This document shows, one piece after another, positions 39,025 to 48,611 of a stretch of DNA of 64,000 nt. The DNA is taken from contig JAJFJS010000026.1 in the NCBI GenBank assembly GCA_021773815.1, forward strand, positions 68,693-132,692, written 5' to 3'. Every line of letters begins with the position of its first letter. Within the stretch, counting starts at the first letter, position 1. Source of the stretch: Gammaproteobacteria bacterium. GTDB lineage: Bacteria; Pseudomonadota; Gammaproteobacteria; Steroidobacterales; GCA-2729495. The position numbers and the translations under genes are program-made. The notes under the pieces are model-generated. The model had not been told where the DNA came from and ran no database searches. It saw only the letters and a list, made by a program, of their open reading frames with translations.

Positions 39025-42000
39025 ATGCCCTCGCCCGTGCTCGTCAACGAGAGACTACCGCTTCCGCAACATCCCGGTGAGCGGGTGCGATGGGGCAAGG
39101 CCTACGGTTGCGCCAAGTCGCTGGCCATCGCCGAACTGGCCGCTGCCGCCAAGCGCACCGTGCTGGTGCTCGCGGCCGGCATAACCGAAGCGGAAGCGCT
39201 GGCCCACGAGATTGGATTCTTCCGCGGCGGCAAGGATCCCGAACTGTTTCCGGATCTCGAGGTACTCCCGTATGACAGTTTCAGCCCGCATCAGGACCTG
39301 ATTGCGCGTCGGCTGAACGCCCTGAACCGCCTGCATCGCGAGCCCGGCATGCTGCTGGTCACCGCCGCCCCGGCCCTGCTGCCGTGCCTGCCGCCGACGC
39401 CGTACCTGGCCGGCCGCAGCATCACGCTGCAGGTCGGTCAGGCGCTGAGTCAGCAGCGTTTCCGCGAACAACTCGAGGACACCGGCTACCAGCGCGTCGC
39501 GCAGGTGGCCGAGCACGGTGACTACGCAGTGCGCGGTTCGCTCGTGGATTTTTTCCCGAGCGGGCACGGCACGCCGATCCGCGTCGATTTTTTCGACGAG
39601 CGGATCGAGACCCTGCGCGAATTCGATCCCGACTCACAGATCTCGGTGGCCCGAATCGATGCGCTGGATACGTTACCCGCACGCGAAATTCCGCTCGACG
39701 AGGCGTCGATCCGGGAGTTCCGGCGCCGCTATCGGCAGCGCTTCGAGGGCAATCCCGCGCGTTCGTCGATCTACCGTGAGGTAACGGAGCGGCGTCTGCC
39801 CGGCGGCATCGAAAACTACCTGCCGCTGTTCTTCGATGAGACCGCGTGTTTCTGGGACTACTTGCCGGCGGACGCGCTGATCATTACCAGCGGCAACATC
39901 GACACGGCCCTCGCTGCCGCGTGGACGCAAGTCTGCGAGCGCCACGCGCAGACGCATGACGACCCGGAACGGCCCGTGCTGGCGCCGGACGAGTTATTTG
40001 TCGGGCCCGAGCGCCACGCCGAACGCCTGGCCGGCTACCCGCTGCTGCAACTCGACACTCACGAGATACCGGCCGACGACGATGCGCTGCCGTTCGCCAA
40101 TCTCGATATCACCGCACCGCCGGGCATGTTGATCAACCACCGCGACAAAGAGCCCACGCGCGGGCTGCGCCGGTTCCTCGCCGGGCACGACGGGCGCATC
40201 CTGTTCGGCGCCGAATCGGCCGGCCGGCGAGAACTGTTGACGGAGACGTTGCGCGAGCAACGGGCCGCCGCCGGCACCATCGCGTCGTGGTCCGAATTTG
40301 TCGGGTCAGCGGCGCGTTCGGCCGTAACGGTCGCCCCGCTCGACAAGGGCGCGGTGCTGACCGGATCAGGTATCACGATCCTGTCGGAACAGGAATTGTT
40401 CGGACTGAAGCCGAAACGGCGCCGGCGACACCGACGCGTCCAGACACCCGAAGCGTTGATCAGCGACCTGACGAGCCTGCTGCCCGGCGCGCCCGTCGTC
40501 CACGCCGAGCACGGCGTCGGTCGCTACGTCGGCCTGACGACCCTGACAATCGACGACCTGCAGACCGAGTTCGTCACGCTCGAATACGCCGGCGGCGATC
40601 GTCTGCATGTACCGGTCGCGTCGCTGCACCTGATCTCGCGATATACCGGTGCCGGCCCGGAGCACGCGCCGTTGCACCGGCTCGGCTCTGATCAATGGGC
40701 CCGGGCACGTAACAAGGCGGCGGAAAAGATTCGCGACGTCGCAGCCGAGTTGCTCGAACTGTATGCCCGGCGGGCCGCCCGCGCCGGACATCGCTATCAC
40801 ATCGATCCGGGCGACTGCGAGCGTTTCGCCGCCGGCTTCCCGTTCACCGTTACCGATGACCAGGGCCGCGCCATCGACGAGGTCACGGCGGACCTGGCCT
40901 CGTCGAATCCGATGGATCGCCTCGTCTGCGGCGACGTCGGTTTCGGCAAGACCGAGGTTGCGCTGCGCGCGGCATTCATCGCCGTATCCAACGGGCGCCA
41001 GGTCGCCGTGCTCGTGCCGACGACGCTGCTCGCGCAGCAGCACTACCAGACCTTCGCCGACCGGTTCGCGGACTGGCCGGTCAACATCGAGGTCCTGTCA
41101 CGATTCAGAAACCAGTCCGCGAGCGACGAGGTCATCGACGGCCTCGCCTCCGGGCAAGTCGACATCGTGATCGGCACGCATCGATTGCTGTCGACACAAA
41201 TAGAGTTCAAAAATCTCGGCGTCGTCATCGTCGACGAGGAGCATCGCTTCGGCGTCCGCCACAAGGAACGCCTCAAGGCGCTGCGCACCGAGGTCGATAT
41301 CCTGACGCTAACGGCCACGCCCATCCCGCGCACCCTGAATATGGCGCTCGGCAACCTGCGGGAACTTTCTCTGATCACGACACCGCCCGAGACGCGCTTG
41401 TCGATCAAGACGTTCGTGACGCAATGGAACGAGCGCATCATTCGCGAAGCCTGCCTGCGCGAACTCAAACGCGGCGGCCAGGTGTTTTTCGTGCATAACC
41501 GGATCGAGGACATCGAGAAGATCGCGCGATCGATCGCCGATCTCGTGCCCGAGAGCGAAGTGGAGTTCGCCCACGGACGAATGCGGGAGCGCGATCTCGA
41601 GCGCATCATGGGCGATTTCTACCATCGGCGATTTCATATTCTCGTCTGCACCGCGATTGTCGAAAGCGGGCTCGACGTGCCGTCCGCCAACACGATCATC
41701 ATCAATCGCGCCGACCGGTTCGGGCTCGCGCAATTACACCAGTTGCGCGGCCGCGTCGGGCGCTCGCACCATCAGGCGTTTGCCTATCTGCTCGCCCCGC
41801 CGCGACACACATTGACGGCCGATGCGCAGAAGCGGCTCGATGCCATCGAATCGCTCGAAGACCTTGGCGCGGGGTTCGTGCTGGCGACCCACGACCTCGA
41901 GATCCGCGGCGCCGGGGAACTGCTCGGCGAAGGTCAGAGCGGACAGATTCAGGAGATCGGCTTTTCGCTCTACAACGAGATGCTGTCCCGCACCGTCGAG

Positions 42001-42492
42001 GCACTGCGCAACGGCCTCGAACCGGATCTCGATATCGACACGAGTTCAGGCGCCGACATCAACCTGCACGTGCCGGCCCTGTTGCCCGACGATTACCTGC
42101 CGGACGTGCACCTGCGACTCGTCCACTACAAGCGTATCGCCAGCGCGCGGGACCGCACCGAACTCGACCGGCTGCAGGTGGAACTGATCGACCGCTTCGG
42201 TCTGCTGCCGACAGCAACCAAAAACCTGTTTCGTATCACCGCCATCCGGCTACGCGCCAGTCCGCTCGGTATCCGGCGACTGGAACTCGGCACATTGGGC
42301 GGACTCATCGAATTCACGAAGGCGACAACTGTCGATCCCGCGGCGCTCGTCCGCTTGCTGCAAAACGAACCCGGGCGATTCAAACTGGATCGGCGCCAGC
42401 GGCTCCGGATCACCGAGGATCTCGACGACACCGAACGGCGCTTCGGATTTGCCGCGGAGCTCGTGGATATGCTTTCATCCGTGCCTGACTGA
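39025..42492 (+). CDS. mfd: transcription-repair coupling factor Mfd
   Basis: UvrB-like N-terminus, CarD-like RID, 'DRLVCGDVGFGKTEVALRAAF', 'DEEHRFGVRHKERLK', 'LRGRVGRS'. Confidence 0.98.
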   Translation: MPSPVLVNERLPLPQHPGERVRWGKAYGCAKSLAIAELAAAAKRTVLVLAAGITEAEALAHEIGFFRGGKDPELFPDLEVLPYDSFSPHQDLIARRLNALNRLHREPGMLLVTAAPALLPCLPPTPYLAGRSITLQVGQALSQQRFREQLEDTGYQRVAQVAEHGDYAVRGSLVDFFPSGHGTPIRVDFFDERIETLREFDPDSQISVARIDALDTLPAREIPLDEASIREFRRRYRQRFEGNPARSSIYREVTERRLPGGIENYLPLFFDETACFWDYLPADALIITSGNIDTALAAAWTQVCERHAQTHDDPERPVLAPDELFVGPERHAERLAGYPLLQLDTHEIPADDDALPFANLDITAPPGMLINHRDKEPTRGLRRFLAGHDGRILFGAESAGRRELLTETLREQRAAAGTIASWSEFVGSAARSAVTVAPLDKGAVLTGSGITILSEQELFGLKPKRRRRHRRVQTPEALISDLTSLLPGAPVVHAEHGVGRYVGLTTLTIDDLQTEFVTLEYAGGDRLHVPVASLHLISRYTGAGPEHAPLHRLGSDQWARARNKAAEKIRDVAAELLELYARRAARAGHRYHIDPGDCERFAAGFPFTVTDDQGRAIDEVTADLASSNPMDRLVCGDVGFGKTEVALRAAFIAVSNGRQVAVLVPTTLLAQQHYQTFADRFADWPVNIEVLSRFRNQSASDEVIDGLASGQVDIVIGTHRLLSTQIEFKNLGVVIVDEEHRFGVRHKERLKALRTEVDILTLTATPIPRTLNMALGNLRELSLITTPPETRLSIKTFVTQWNERIIREACLRELKRGGQVFFVHNRIEDIEKIARSIADLVPESEVEFAHGRMRERDLERIMGDFYHRRFHILVCTAIVESGLDVPSANTIIINRADRFGLAQLHQLRGRVGRSHHQAFAYLLAPPRHTLTADAQKRLDAIESLEDLGAGFVLATHDLEIRGAGELLGEGQSGQIQEIGFSLYNEMLSRTVEALRNGLEPDLDIDTSSGADINLHVPALLPDDYLPDVHLRLVHYKRIASARDRTELDRLQVELIDRFGLLPTATKNLFRITAIRLRASPLGIRRLELGTLGGLIEFTKATTVDPAALVRLLQNEPGRFKLDRRQRLRITEDLDDTERRFGFAAELVDMLSSVPD

Positions 42493-42513
42493 AACGCGCC
42501 CGGAATCCCGCCC

Positions 42514-43290
42514 ATGCACCGATGGCCGAACTGCATCGCCCGACTGACCGGATGCCTGCTGCTCGCCGGCGGCGCCTGCGCGTTTGCCGCCACCGACGCA
42601 CCGGCGCCGGTCGAACGGTATGCGGTCGAATTAATCGTCTTTCGCCACCTGGATCAGAACCGCAACACGGCGGAGATACCGGCCGCATCATCGTTGTTTC
42701 GTGCCTCGCCGCTGAACCTGACGCTCGAAGATCTGCCGCTGGCACCGCGGGCCGCACCCGTGCCGATCGAGCCGGCTGCCCCGATACCGCCGGCGCGCCG
42801 CGCTCCGCTCGGTTTTCACTTGCTGTCACTGGATCCCGTCTACCCCGATTTTGTGCCGCTGCGCGCGGACGCGCAGACACTGACGCCGGTCTATGCGCGC
42901 CTGCAACGCATTGACGCGTATGAGCCGCTCGCACACGTCGGCTGGGTACAGCCCGCGCACGGCACGGCCGAGGCCCGACCCTACCGGTTCGATGCGGGCG
43001 CCGGCCCGCATCCGGGGCTCGGCGGCAGCGTGACGCTGTACAAGGAACGCTTCGTGCACTTGGAGATCGACCTGACGCTGGCAGTCACCGCGCCGCGGGC
43101 CGTCGCCACGCAACCATTTTCGGCCCAGCCACTGCCTGGCCCGACCGCCGCAGACGTTCCCGATGCCTACAAGCTGACCGAATCCCGGCGCATCCGCGGC
43201 ACCACCGCGCATTACTTCGATCACCCGCGCTTCGGGGTCATCGCCATCGTCAGGGAAATCGTCCGGCCGGCGGCAACGGTTGCCCGGTAA
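42514..43290 (+). CDS. CsiV family periplasmic protein
   Basis: Signal peptide, 'YAVELIVFRHL', 'FDHPRFGVIAIVREI'; conserved position after mfd. Confidence 0.8.
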   Translation: MHRWPNCIARLTGCLLLAGGACAFAATDAPAPVERYAVELIVFRHLDQNRNTAEIPAASSLFRASPLNLTLEDLPLAPRAAPVPIEPAAPIPPARRAPLGFHLLSLDPVYPDFVPLRADAQTLTPVYARLQRIDAYEPLAHVGWVQPAHGTAEARPYRFDAGAGPHPGLGGSVTLYKERFVHLEIDLTLAVTAPRAVATQPFSAQPLPGPTAADVPDAYKLTESRRIRGTTAHYFDHPRFGVIAIVREIVRPAATVAR

Positions 43291-43294
43291 CGAA

Positions 43295-43316
43295 ACGGGG
43301 CGTCCACACGTCCCGT
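43295..43316. terminator. candidate hairpin between convergent csiV and PAS-GGDEF genes
   Basis: ACGGGGCGT-ccac-ACGTCCCGT (9 bp with one G-U). Confidence 0.4.
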
Positions 43317-43331
43317 CCATGCCGCCGCGGC

Positions 43332-44288
43332 TCAGGAAATCGATTGCGCGTCGCTGACGCGGTCCGACGCCACGGCGCCGGTGGCCTCGGCATCGCCGCC
43401 GAGCCGGCTCACCGCCTCATCGACCAGCATCACCGACGCACGTGTCCAGGCGGGCACTTCCGAGACGGCCGCATACGAAACGGTCACGAAACGCGCAGTC
43501 GTCGAGCGCGGATGATGAATGGCCAGGTTACGCACCTTCGCCGCGATACGTCGGGCCAACGCGTCGGCCTGCTCGGGCTCGGCATCGCCGATCAGCACGG
43601 CAAACCGGTCACCGGCGAGGCGCGCACTGAAATCACCGGCCCGCCGCAACGATCCGCCGAGCGCATGGCCGATTTTGCGCAGCAATGAGTCCGTCGCATG
43701 GCGGCCATACGTATCCCGATAGGCGTCGAGGCAATCCACGGCGAAGACGATCACGGCGATCGGGCGCTGGACGCGGCGGGCGATCGCCCAGTCACGCTCC
43801 AGCACCTCCCGGAAGACGCTGGCGCTGGCCAGCCCGGTTACCGGGTCGACGCGTTGCAGGCTCTTGAGCTGACGCCGGGCGTCGACCAGTTCGTCACGCA
43901 ACCGGGCCGTCGCCTGCGACTGCCCGCCGCGGTCCGTTTGAGCCTCGTCGATGACACTGAGCAGCCAAAGGCCCGGGCGGCCGGCGCGGTCAACCAGCGG
44001 CGACCAACGGACATCGAGCCACACGCTGATGCCGTCGCGCGTGCGCCATTTCTGGCGCTCCGCCGCACCGGTAGCGGGCAACGCATCGGCATCCGGCAGC
44101 GCGCCCTCGACGAGCAACTCCTGGAACGATTCTCCGACCAGCTCGGCGGCGGTGCGCCCCAGCAGGATCTCAACGGCGGAGTTCAGATAGACGACCGGCC
44201 AACCGTCCTTGTGCGCATCGATGACGACCGCCGGAGCCGGCGTCGCATCCAGCGCCTGGATCATCATATTTTTTGTGAACTTAATCAT
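43332..44288 (-). CDS. PAS-GGDEF domain protein with degenerate GGDEF site (AGDRF)
   Basis: PAS 'VYLNSAVEILLGRTAAELVGESFQELL'; GGDEF fold 'DPVTGLASASVFREVLERDWAIARR...RLAGDRFAVLIGDAE'. Confidence 0.87.
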   Translation of the reverse strand: MIKFTKNMMIQALDATPAPAVVIDAHKDGWPVVYLNSAVEILLGRTAAELVGESFQELLVEGALPDADALPATGAAERQKWRTRDGISVWLDVRWSPLVDRAGRPGLWLLSVIDEAQTDRGGQSQATARLRDELVDARRQLKSLQRVDPVTGLASASVFREVLERDWAIARRVQRPIAVIVFAVDCLDAYRDTYGRHATDSLLRKIGHALGGSLRRAGDFSARLAGDRFAVLIGDAEPEQADALARRIAAKVRNLAIHHPRSTTARFVTVSYAAVSEVPAWTRASVMLVDEAVSRLGGDAEATGAVASDRVSDAQSIS

Positions 44289-44447
44289 CTATTTACAGAT
44301 AATTAATCATGTTGATTCGACATAATAAACCGAGGTCCGGCAGAGTGTACCAGTGCAGTCAATATAAAGAGATGCGGCAAGCCCGTCTGTGATGCGATTC
44401 ACTCGGGACCGGTTCAAATGCGATGCCAACCGGTGTCGTGCAGGTCT

Positions 44448-45185
44448 TCAGAGCGCGCGTAGCAGTCGCCCGACCTGCTCCATGCCGCCGTCAAGCGCGC
44501 GCTGCACCTGCGCGTGGATGCTGTCGCCGGGATCGCCGCGCCCCGCGGCCCGGTTCACGACGACCGCACAGCACGCATAAGGCAGACCGAGCTCCCGGGC
44601 GAGCGCCGCCTCGGGCATCGCCGTCATACCGACGATAGTGCAGCCGTCCCGGTCCAGCCGATCGATTTCGGCTGCCGTCTCCAGCCGCGGCCCCTGCGTC
44701 ACGCCGTAGGTGCCGTTCGGCATCGGATTGAGGTCGAGGTCACGGGCACAGTCGACCAGCCGTGCGCGAACCCCGGCATCGAACGGCGCCGTAAACTCGA
44801 TATGCTGCGGGCGCGCATCCAGGCCAGCGGAAAACGTGTGCGCTCGGCCCCAGGTGTAATCGATCAATTGGTCGGGCACGCAGAGCCGCCCGGGCGTCGC
44901 GTCCGCCGTGATGCCGCCGACCGCATTGATCGCGATGACAAAATCCGGTCGTTGCGCCTGCAGCGCCCAGACATTGGCCCGATAATTGACGGCGTGCGGC
45001 GGTATCGACCCGTCGACGCCGTGGCGCGCCAGGTAGCAGAACGTCGAGCGGGCGCCATCCGGTTCACAAACCTCAATCGGACCGGACGTCGGGCCGAACG
45101 GCGTCTCACACGGCGACCCTGCAGACTGCGCGGCTGCAAACAATGCGCCCGCACCCGTGCCGCCGATAATCGCTATCGTCTTCAC
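44448..45185 (-). CDS. S-methyl-5'-thioinosine phosphorylase / MTAP-family nucleoside phosphorylase
   Basis: 'IAIIGGTGAGALF', 'LARHGVDGSIPPHAVNYRANVWAL', 'GVTQGPRLETAAEIDRLDRDGCTIVGMTAMPEAALARELGLPYA'; hpt-nagZ context as in Pseudomonas. Confidence 0.9.
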   Translation of the reverse strand: MKTIAIIGGTGAGALFAAAQSAGSPCETPFGPTSGPIEVCEPDGARSTFCYLARHGVDGSIPPHAVNYRANVWALQAQRPDFVIAINAVGGITADATPGRLCVPDQLIDYTWGRAHTFSAGLDARPQHIEFTAPFDAGVRARLVDCARDLDLNPMPNGTYGVTQGPRLETAAEIDRLDRDGCTIVGMTAMPEAALARELGLPYACCAVVVNRAAGRGDPGDSIHAQVQRALDGGMEQVGRLLRAL

Positions 45186-45727
45186 GGCGCACCGGTTAGC
45201 GCGTAGATATCCGGCAGATGGCGCCAGCGATCTCGAAAATCCATGCCGCAGCCGAACACGTAGCGGTCATCGACTTCCAGACCCACGTGATCCGGCCGTA
45301 CCGACGTCGCGGTCCGAGCGTGTCGCTTGCGCACAAGTACCGAACTGATGACCCGGCGCGCGCCGAGTGCCAGGCACTCGCGCCGCACATATTCGAGCGT
45401 CACGCCCTCGTCAAAAATATCGTCGATCAGCAGCACGCTGCGCGCGGCGAGGTCCGCGCCGGGCGGTTGCAACCAACGCAGTTCACCGCCGCGTTCACCG
45501 CCCCGATAGCGGCTGACCTGGCAATAATCCATGATGAAGTCCCCGTGCAGCATGCCCGCCACGCGTGCCATCGGCACCAGACCGCCAAGCAGGATGCCGA
45601 GCAGGACGCAATCTTCGCCATCGACGACCGGTTGCAGCGCCGCGGCGATCCGCGCACAGGCCTGCCCGACCTCGTCCGCCGTCGCGACGACGACGGCCGG
45701 CGGAAAGCTGTCCGGTGCCTCAGCCAT
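45182..45727 (-). CDS. hpt: hypoxanthine-guanine phosphoribosyltransferase
   Basis: 'GILLGGLVPMARVAGML', 'VLLIDDIFDEGVTLEYV' PRPP-binding motif. ATG at 45727 preferred. Confidence 0.9.
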   Translation of the reverse strand: MAEAPDSFPPAVVVATADEVGQACARIAAALQPVVDGEDCVLLGILLGGLVPMARVAGMLHGDFIMDYCQVSRYRGGERGGELRWLQPPGADLAARSVLLIDDIFDEGVTLEYVRRECLALGARRVISSVLVRKRHARTATSVRPDHVGLEVDDRYVFGCGMDFRDRWRHLPDIYALTGAP

Positions 45728-46766
45728 CGAGCGAAAAGGGCGGTGGTTTCGACACGTCTGCGACGCAGGCCAGCGCCGCTTCCCATTCGGGCGTCTGCCG
45801 CAGCGGCAGCCCCCGCCAGGGCTGTGGATGCGGCCGCATCGACACGAGCCGGGCCTGGCTCGCCGGATTCCCCAGCGGCCCGGCGGCGGCCAGCGTGCGA
45901 CCCACAGCATCGGGGTCGTTACAGATCAGCGCCATATCGGCGCCGGCGTCGAGTGCCGTGTTAACCCGCTGAGGTATATCGCCGACCGCGTCGAGCGCCG
46001 ACATGCTGAGGTCATCGGAAAAGATCACGCCGGAAAAACCGAGCCGGCGGCGCAGTTCGGTTTGCTGCCAGTACGGCGACAGACTCGCGATACGCCGATC
46101 GATCGCCGGGTAGCGTACGTGGGCGACCATGATGCCGTGCAATCCGTTCGCGATCAGTCGACCGTAGGGCAGCAAGTCCGGTGTCAAAGCAGCAAAATCA
46201 CGGTGGTCTTCAGGCAGTTCGACATGCGAATCCGCGATGACCGCGCCGTGTCCCGGGAAGTGCTTGGCCACCGACTGCATGCCGGCGGCGCGCATGCCCT
46301 GCATATACGCGGTGGCCAGCGAAGCGACGGTTTCGGCATCCCGATGGAATGCCCGGTCGCCGATGATTTCACTGAGGCCGTGATTCAGGTCGACGACCGG
46401 CGCAAAACTGATGTCGATGCCGACATCGAGCAGTTCGGCCGCCATGACCCACCCGCACGCATGCGCAAGCCGCCGCGCGACATTGCGATCCAGGTCGTAT
46501 TGCCGGCCGAGCAACCGCAATGGCGGCAACGCACTGAAGCCCTCGCGAAATCGCTGCACCCGCCCCCCTTCCTGATCCACCGCGATCAGCAGCCCGGGCG
46601 TACGCGCGGCGTGAATCGCGCGCGTCAGATCCTTGAGTTGTTCGAGCGAGGCAAAATTCCGGCTGAACAGGATGACGCCGCCGACGCGCGGATCCCGCAA
46701 TGTCTGCGTCTCCGCGGCCGTCAGCCGCAGACCCTCGACATCAATCATCAGCGGTCCGAGCGTCAT
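45720..46766 (-). CDS. nagZ: beta-N-acetylhexosaminidase NagZ
   Basis: 'PGLLIAVDQEGGRVQRFREGFSALP', 'KHFPGHGAVIADSHVELPEDHRDF', 'VIFSDDLSMSAL'. Confidence 0.97.
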   Translation of the reverse strand: MTLGPLMIDVEGLRLTAAETQTLRDPRVGGVILFSRNFASLEQLKDLTRAIHAARTPGLLIAVDQEGGRVQRFREGFSALPPLRLLGRQYDLDRNVARRLAHACGWVMAAELLDVGIDISFAPVVDLNHGLSEIIGDRAFHRDAETVASLATAYMQGMRAAGMQSVAKHFPGHGAVIADSHVELPEDHRDFAALTPDLLPYGRLIANGLHGIMVAHVRYPAIDRRIASLSPYWQQTELRRRLGFSGVIFSDDLSMSALDAVGDIPQRVNTALDAGADMALICNDPDAVGRTLAAAGPLGNPASQARLVSMRPHPQPWRGLPLRQTPEWEAALACVADVSKPPPFSLDG

Positions 46767-46806
46767 CTCACACTCCCTCAATCGGACAACCGTCACGCGG
46801 GATCGC

Positions 46807-47292
46807 TTACGGCGTCAGTTCGACCAGCATCCCCGGCGCAACCATATCGAACAACTCGATGACGTCCGTATTGCGCATCCGGACGCAGCCGTGGGAAAAC
46901 GGCACGCCCATGGGTTCGATATCCGGCGTACCGTGAATGTATATGTACCGGCGCATCGTATCCACCGGACCGAGCCGGTTGCGGCCGCGTTCGCAACCGC
47001 TCAGCCACAGGATCCGGCTCAGGATCCAGTCGCGGTCGGGCCAGATGCGGGCCAGTTCCGGTGACCAGACCTCACCGGTCCACCGGCGGGCCACGAAACA
47101 GGCACCCGTCGGCCGACCGTGGCCAAGCAGCGCCCGGATGACATGGCGACCGCGCGGCGTCGCGCAACTATCCGCGGCCTCGCCCGGTCCGTACCTCGAT
47201 GTCGACACGCTGAATGCGCGCACCGGCCGCCCGGCATCGACGACCGCGAGCCGCTGTCGGCGCAGGTCCACCTGCAGATGGCGATCGCGCAT
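46807..47292 (-). CDS. leaderless YkuD (L,D-transpeptidase fold) protein, likely cytoplasmic L,D-carboxypeptidase
   Basis: 161 aa from ATG at 47292, 'YIHGTPDIEPMGVPFSHGCVRMRNTDVIELFDMV' YkuD catalytic motif, no signal peptide; between nagZ and rlmD. Confidence 0.85.
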   Translation of the reverse strand: MRDRHLQVDLRRQRLAVVDAGRPVRAFSVSTSRYGPGEAADSCATPRGRHVIRALLGHGRPTGACFVARRWTGEVWSPELARIWPDRDWILSRILWLSGCERGRNRLGPVDTMRRYIYIHGTPDIEPMGVPFSHGCVRMRNTDVIELFDMVAPGMLVELTP

Positions 47293-47297
47293 CCCGC

Positions 47298-48611
47298 TCA
47301 GCGCTCGAACAGCGCCATCGTCTCCACATGGCTGGTCTGCGGAAACATATCCATGACGCCGGCAGCCGCCAACCGGTAGCCGCCGTCGTCGACCAGTCGC
47401 CGCGCATCCCGCGCCAGCGTACCCGGATGACAGGACACATACAGTACGCGCGCGGCGCCGATCTCGATCAGCGGGTCGATCAGCTCGGCGGCGCCGGTCC
47501 GCGGCGGATCCAGCAGCACGAGGTTCACGCGTCGATCGGCAACGAGGTTTGCCGGCGGCGCCGTGAGGTCGGCCTGTCGAAAGACCACGTTGTCGATGCC
47601 GCAGTCGGCCGCGTTGCGACGCGCTCGCGCAACCATGTCCGCGGCCAGCTCGATGCCCAGCACGCTGCCGGCGACGCGCGACAGCGGCAGCGAGAAATTG
47701 CCTAGCCCGCAAAACAGGTCAAGAACGTGGGAGTCGGCATCCGGTGCAAGCAGTTCGATGGCCTGGGCGATCATGCGTCGATTGACGTCGGCATGCACCT
47801 GCAGGAAGTCCGTCGGCGTGAATGAGATCGTGACATCAGCCTCGGGCAACTCGTAACACAACGGTTCCGGCCATTCATGTCCCGGCAGCGGCACGATCGA
47901 CTCCGGACCGCCGGTCTGCAGGTAAATGCGGATATCGTGCTTTTGCGCCCAGGCCGACAGCGTCGCGATATCGGTATCGGTCGGCGGATCCAGAACCCGG
48001 AAGATCATCGCGACCGCGCGATCCCCGACGGCGCATTCGATTTGCGGCACGCGGTCACGCACCGACAGGTTGCCGATCAGCGCAGACAGCGCTTCGAGTC
48101 GCGTACCGATGGCCGGATGCAGGGTTTCGCAGCGCGCCATGTCGGCGACATACGGCTTGTTGCGCTCGCGAAAACCGACCAGTACCCGATCCTTCTTGAA
48201 GACATGCTTGACGGCCAGGCGCGCCTTGCGCCGATAGCCCCACGCCGCACCGTCGATCGGCGGCAGAACGCGTTCCGGCGTCAGCGTGCCGATCCGCTGC
48301 AGATGGTCGAGCAGGACGCCCTGCTTCATGCGCAGTTGTTCTGCGGGCGCCAGGTGCTGCAGCGAACAACCGCCGCACACGCCGAAGACCGCACAGCGCG
48401 GTTCGACGCGCTCGGGCGCCGGTCGCAGCACCTCCAGCAACTCCGCCTCATCGAAGTTGCTCTTTCGCCGCCGGCGCCGAAACACGACGGTCTCGCCGCT
48501 CAATGCCCCGTCGACGAAGACCTTTTTCCCGGGCGCATCGGCAACGCCGCGCCCGTCCATCAGGGTGTCGACGATCTGCGCCGTCTCGGGTTCGGCGGGC
48601 GTCCGGCTCAT
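47298..48611 (-). CDS. rlmD: 23S rRNA (uracil-1939-C5)-methyltransferase RlmD
   Basis: TRAM domain, FeS Cys 'PRCAVFGVCGGCSLQHL', 'LDLFCGLGNFSLPLSRVA', 'LLDPPRTGA', 'YVSCHPGTLARD'. Confidence 0.96.
   Translation of the reverse strand: MSRTPAEPETAQIVDTLMDGRGVADAPGKKVFVDGALSGETVVFRRRRRKSNFDEAELLEVLRPAPERVEPRCAVFGVCGGCSLQHLAPAEQLRMKQGVLLDHLQRIGTLTPERVLPPIDGAAWGYRRKARLAVKHVFKKDRVLVGFRERNKPYVADMARCETLHPAIGTRLEALSALIGNLSVRDRVPQIECAVGDRAVAMIFRVLDPPTDTDIATLSAWAQKHDIRIYLQTGGPESIVPLPGHEWPEPLCYELPEADVTISFTPTDFLQVHADVNRRMIAQAIELLAPDADSHVLDLFCGLGNFSLPLSRVAGSVLGIELAADMVARARRNAADCGIDNVVFRQADLTAPPANLVADRRVNLVLLDPPRTGAAELIDPLIEIGAARVLYVSCHPGTLARDARRLVDDGGYRLAAAGVMDMFPQTSHVETMALFER

Noticed and set aside
44289-44447. 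Possible small RNA/tRNA-like fold in AT-rich gap
   Set aside because: No cloverleaf or T-loop consensus could be assembled; better explained as promoter/leader.
45531-46862. 443-aa plus-strand ORF antisense to nagZ/hpt
   Set aside because: Overlaps conserved nagZ; no domain.
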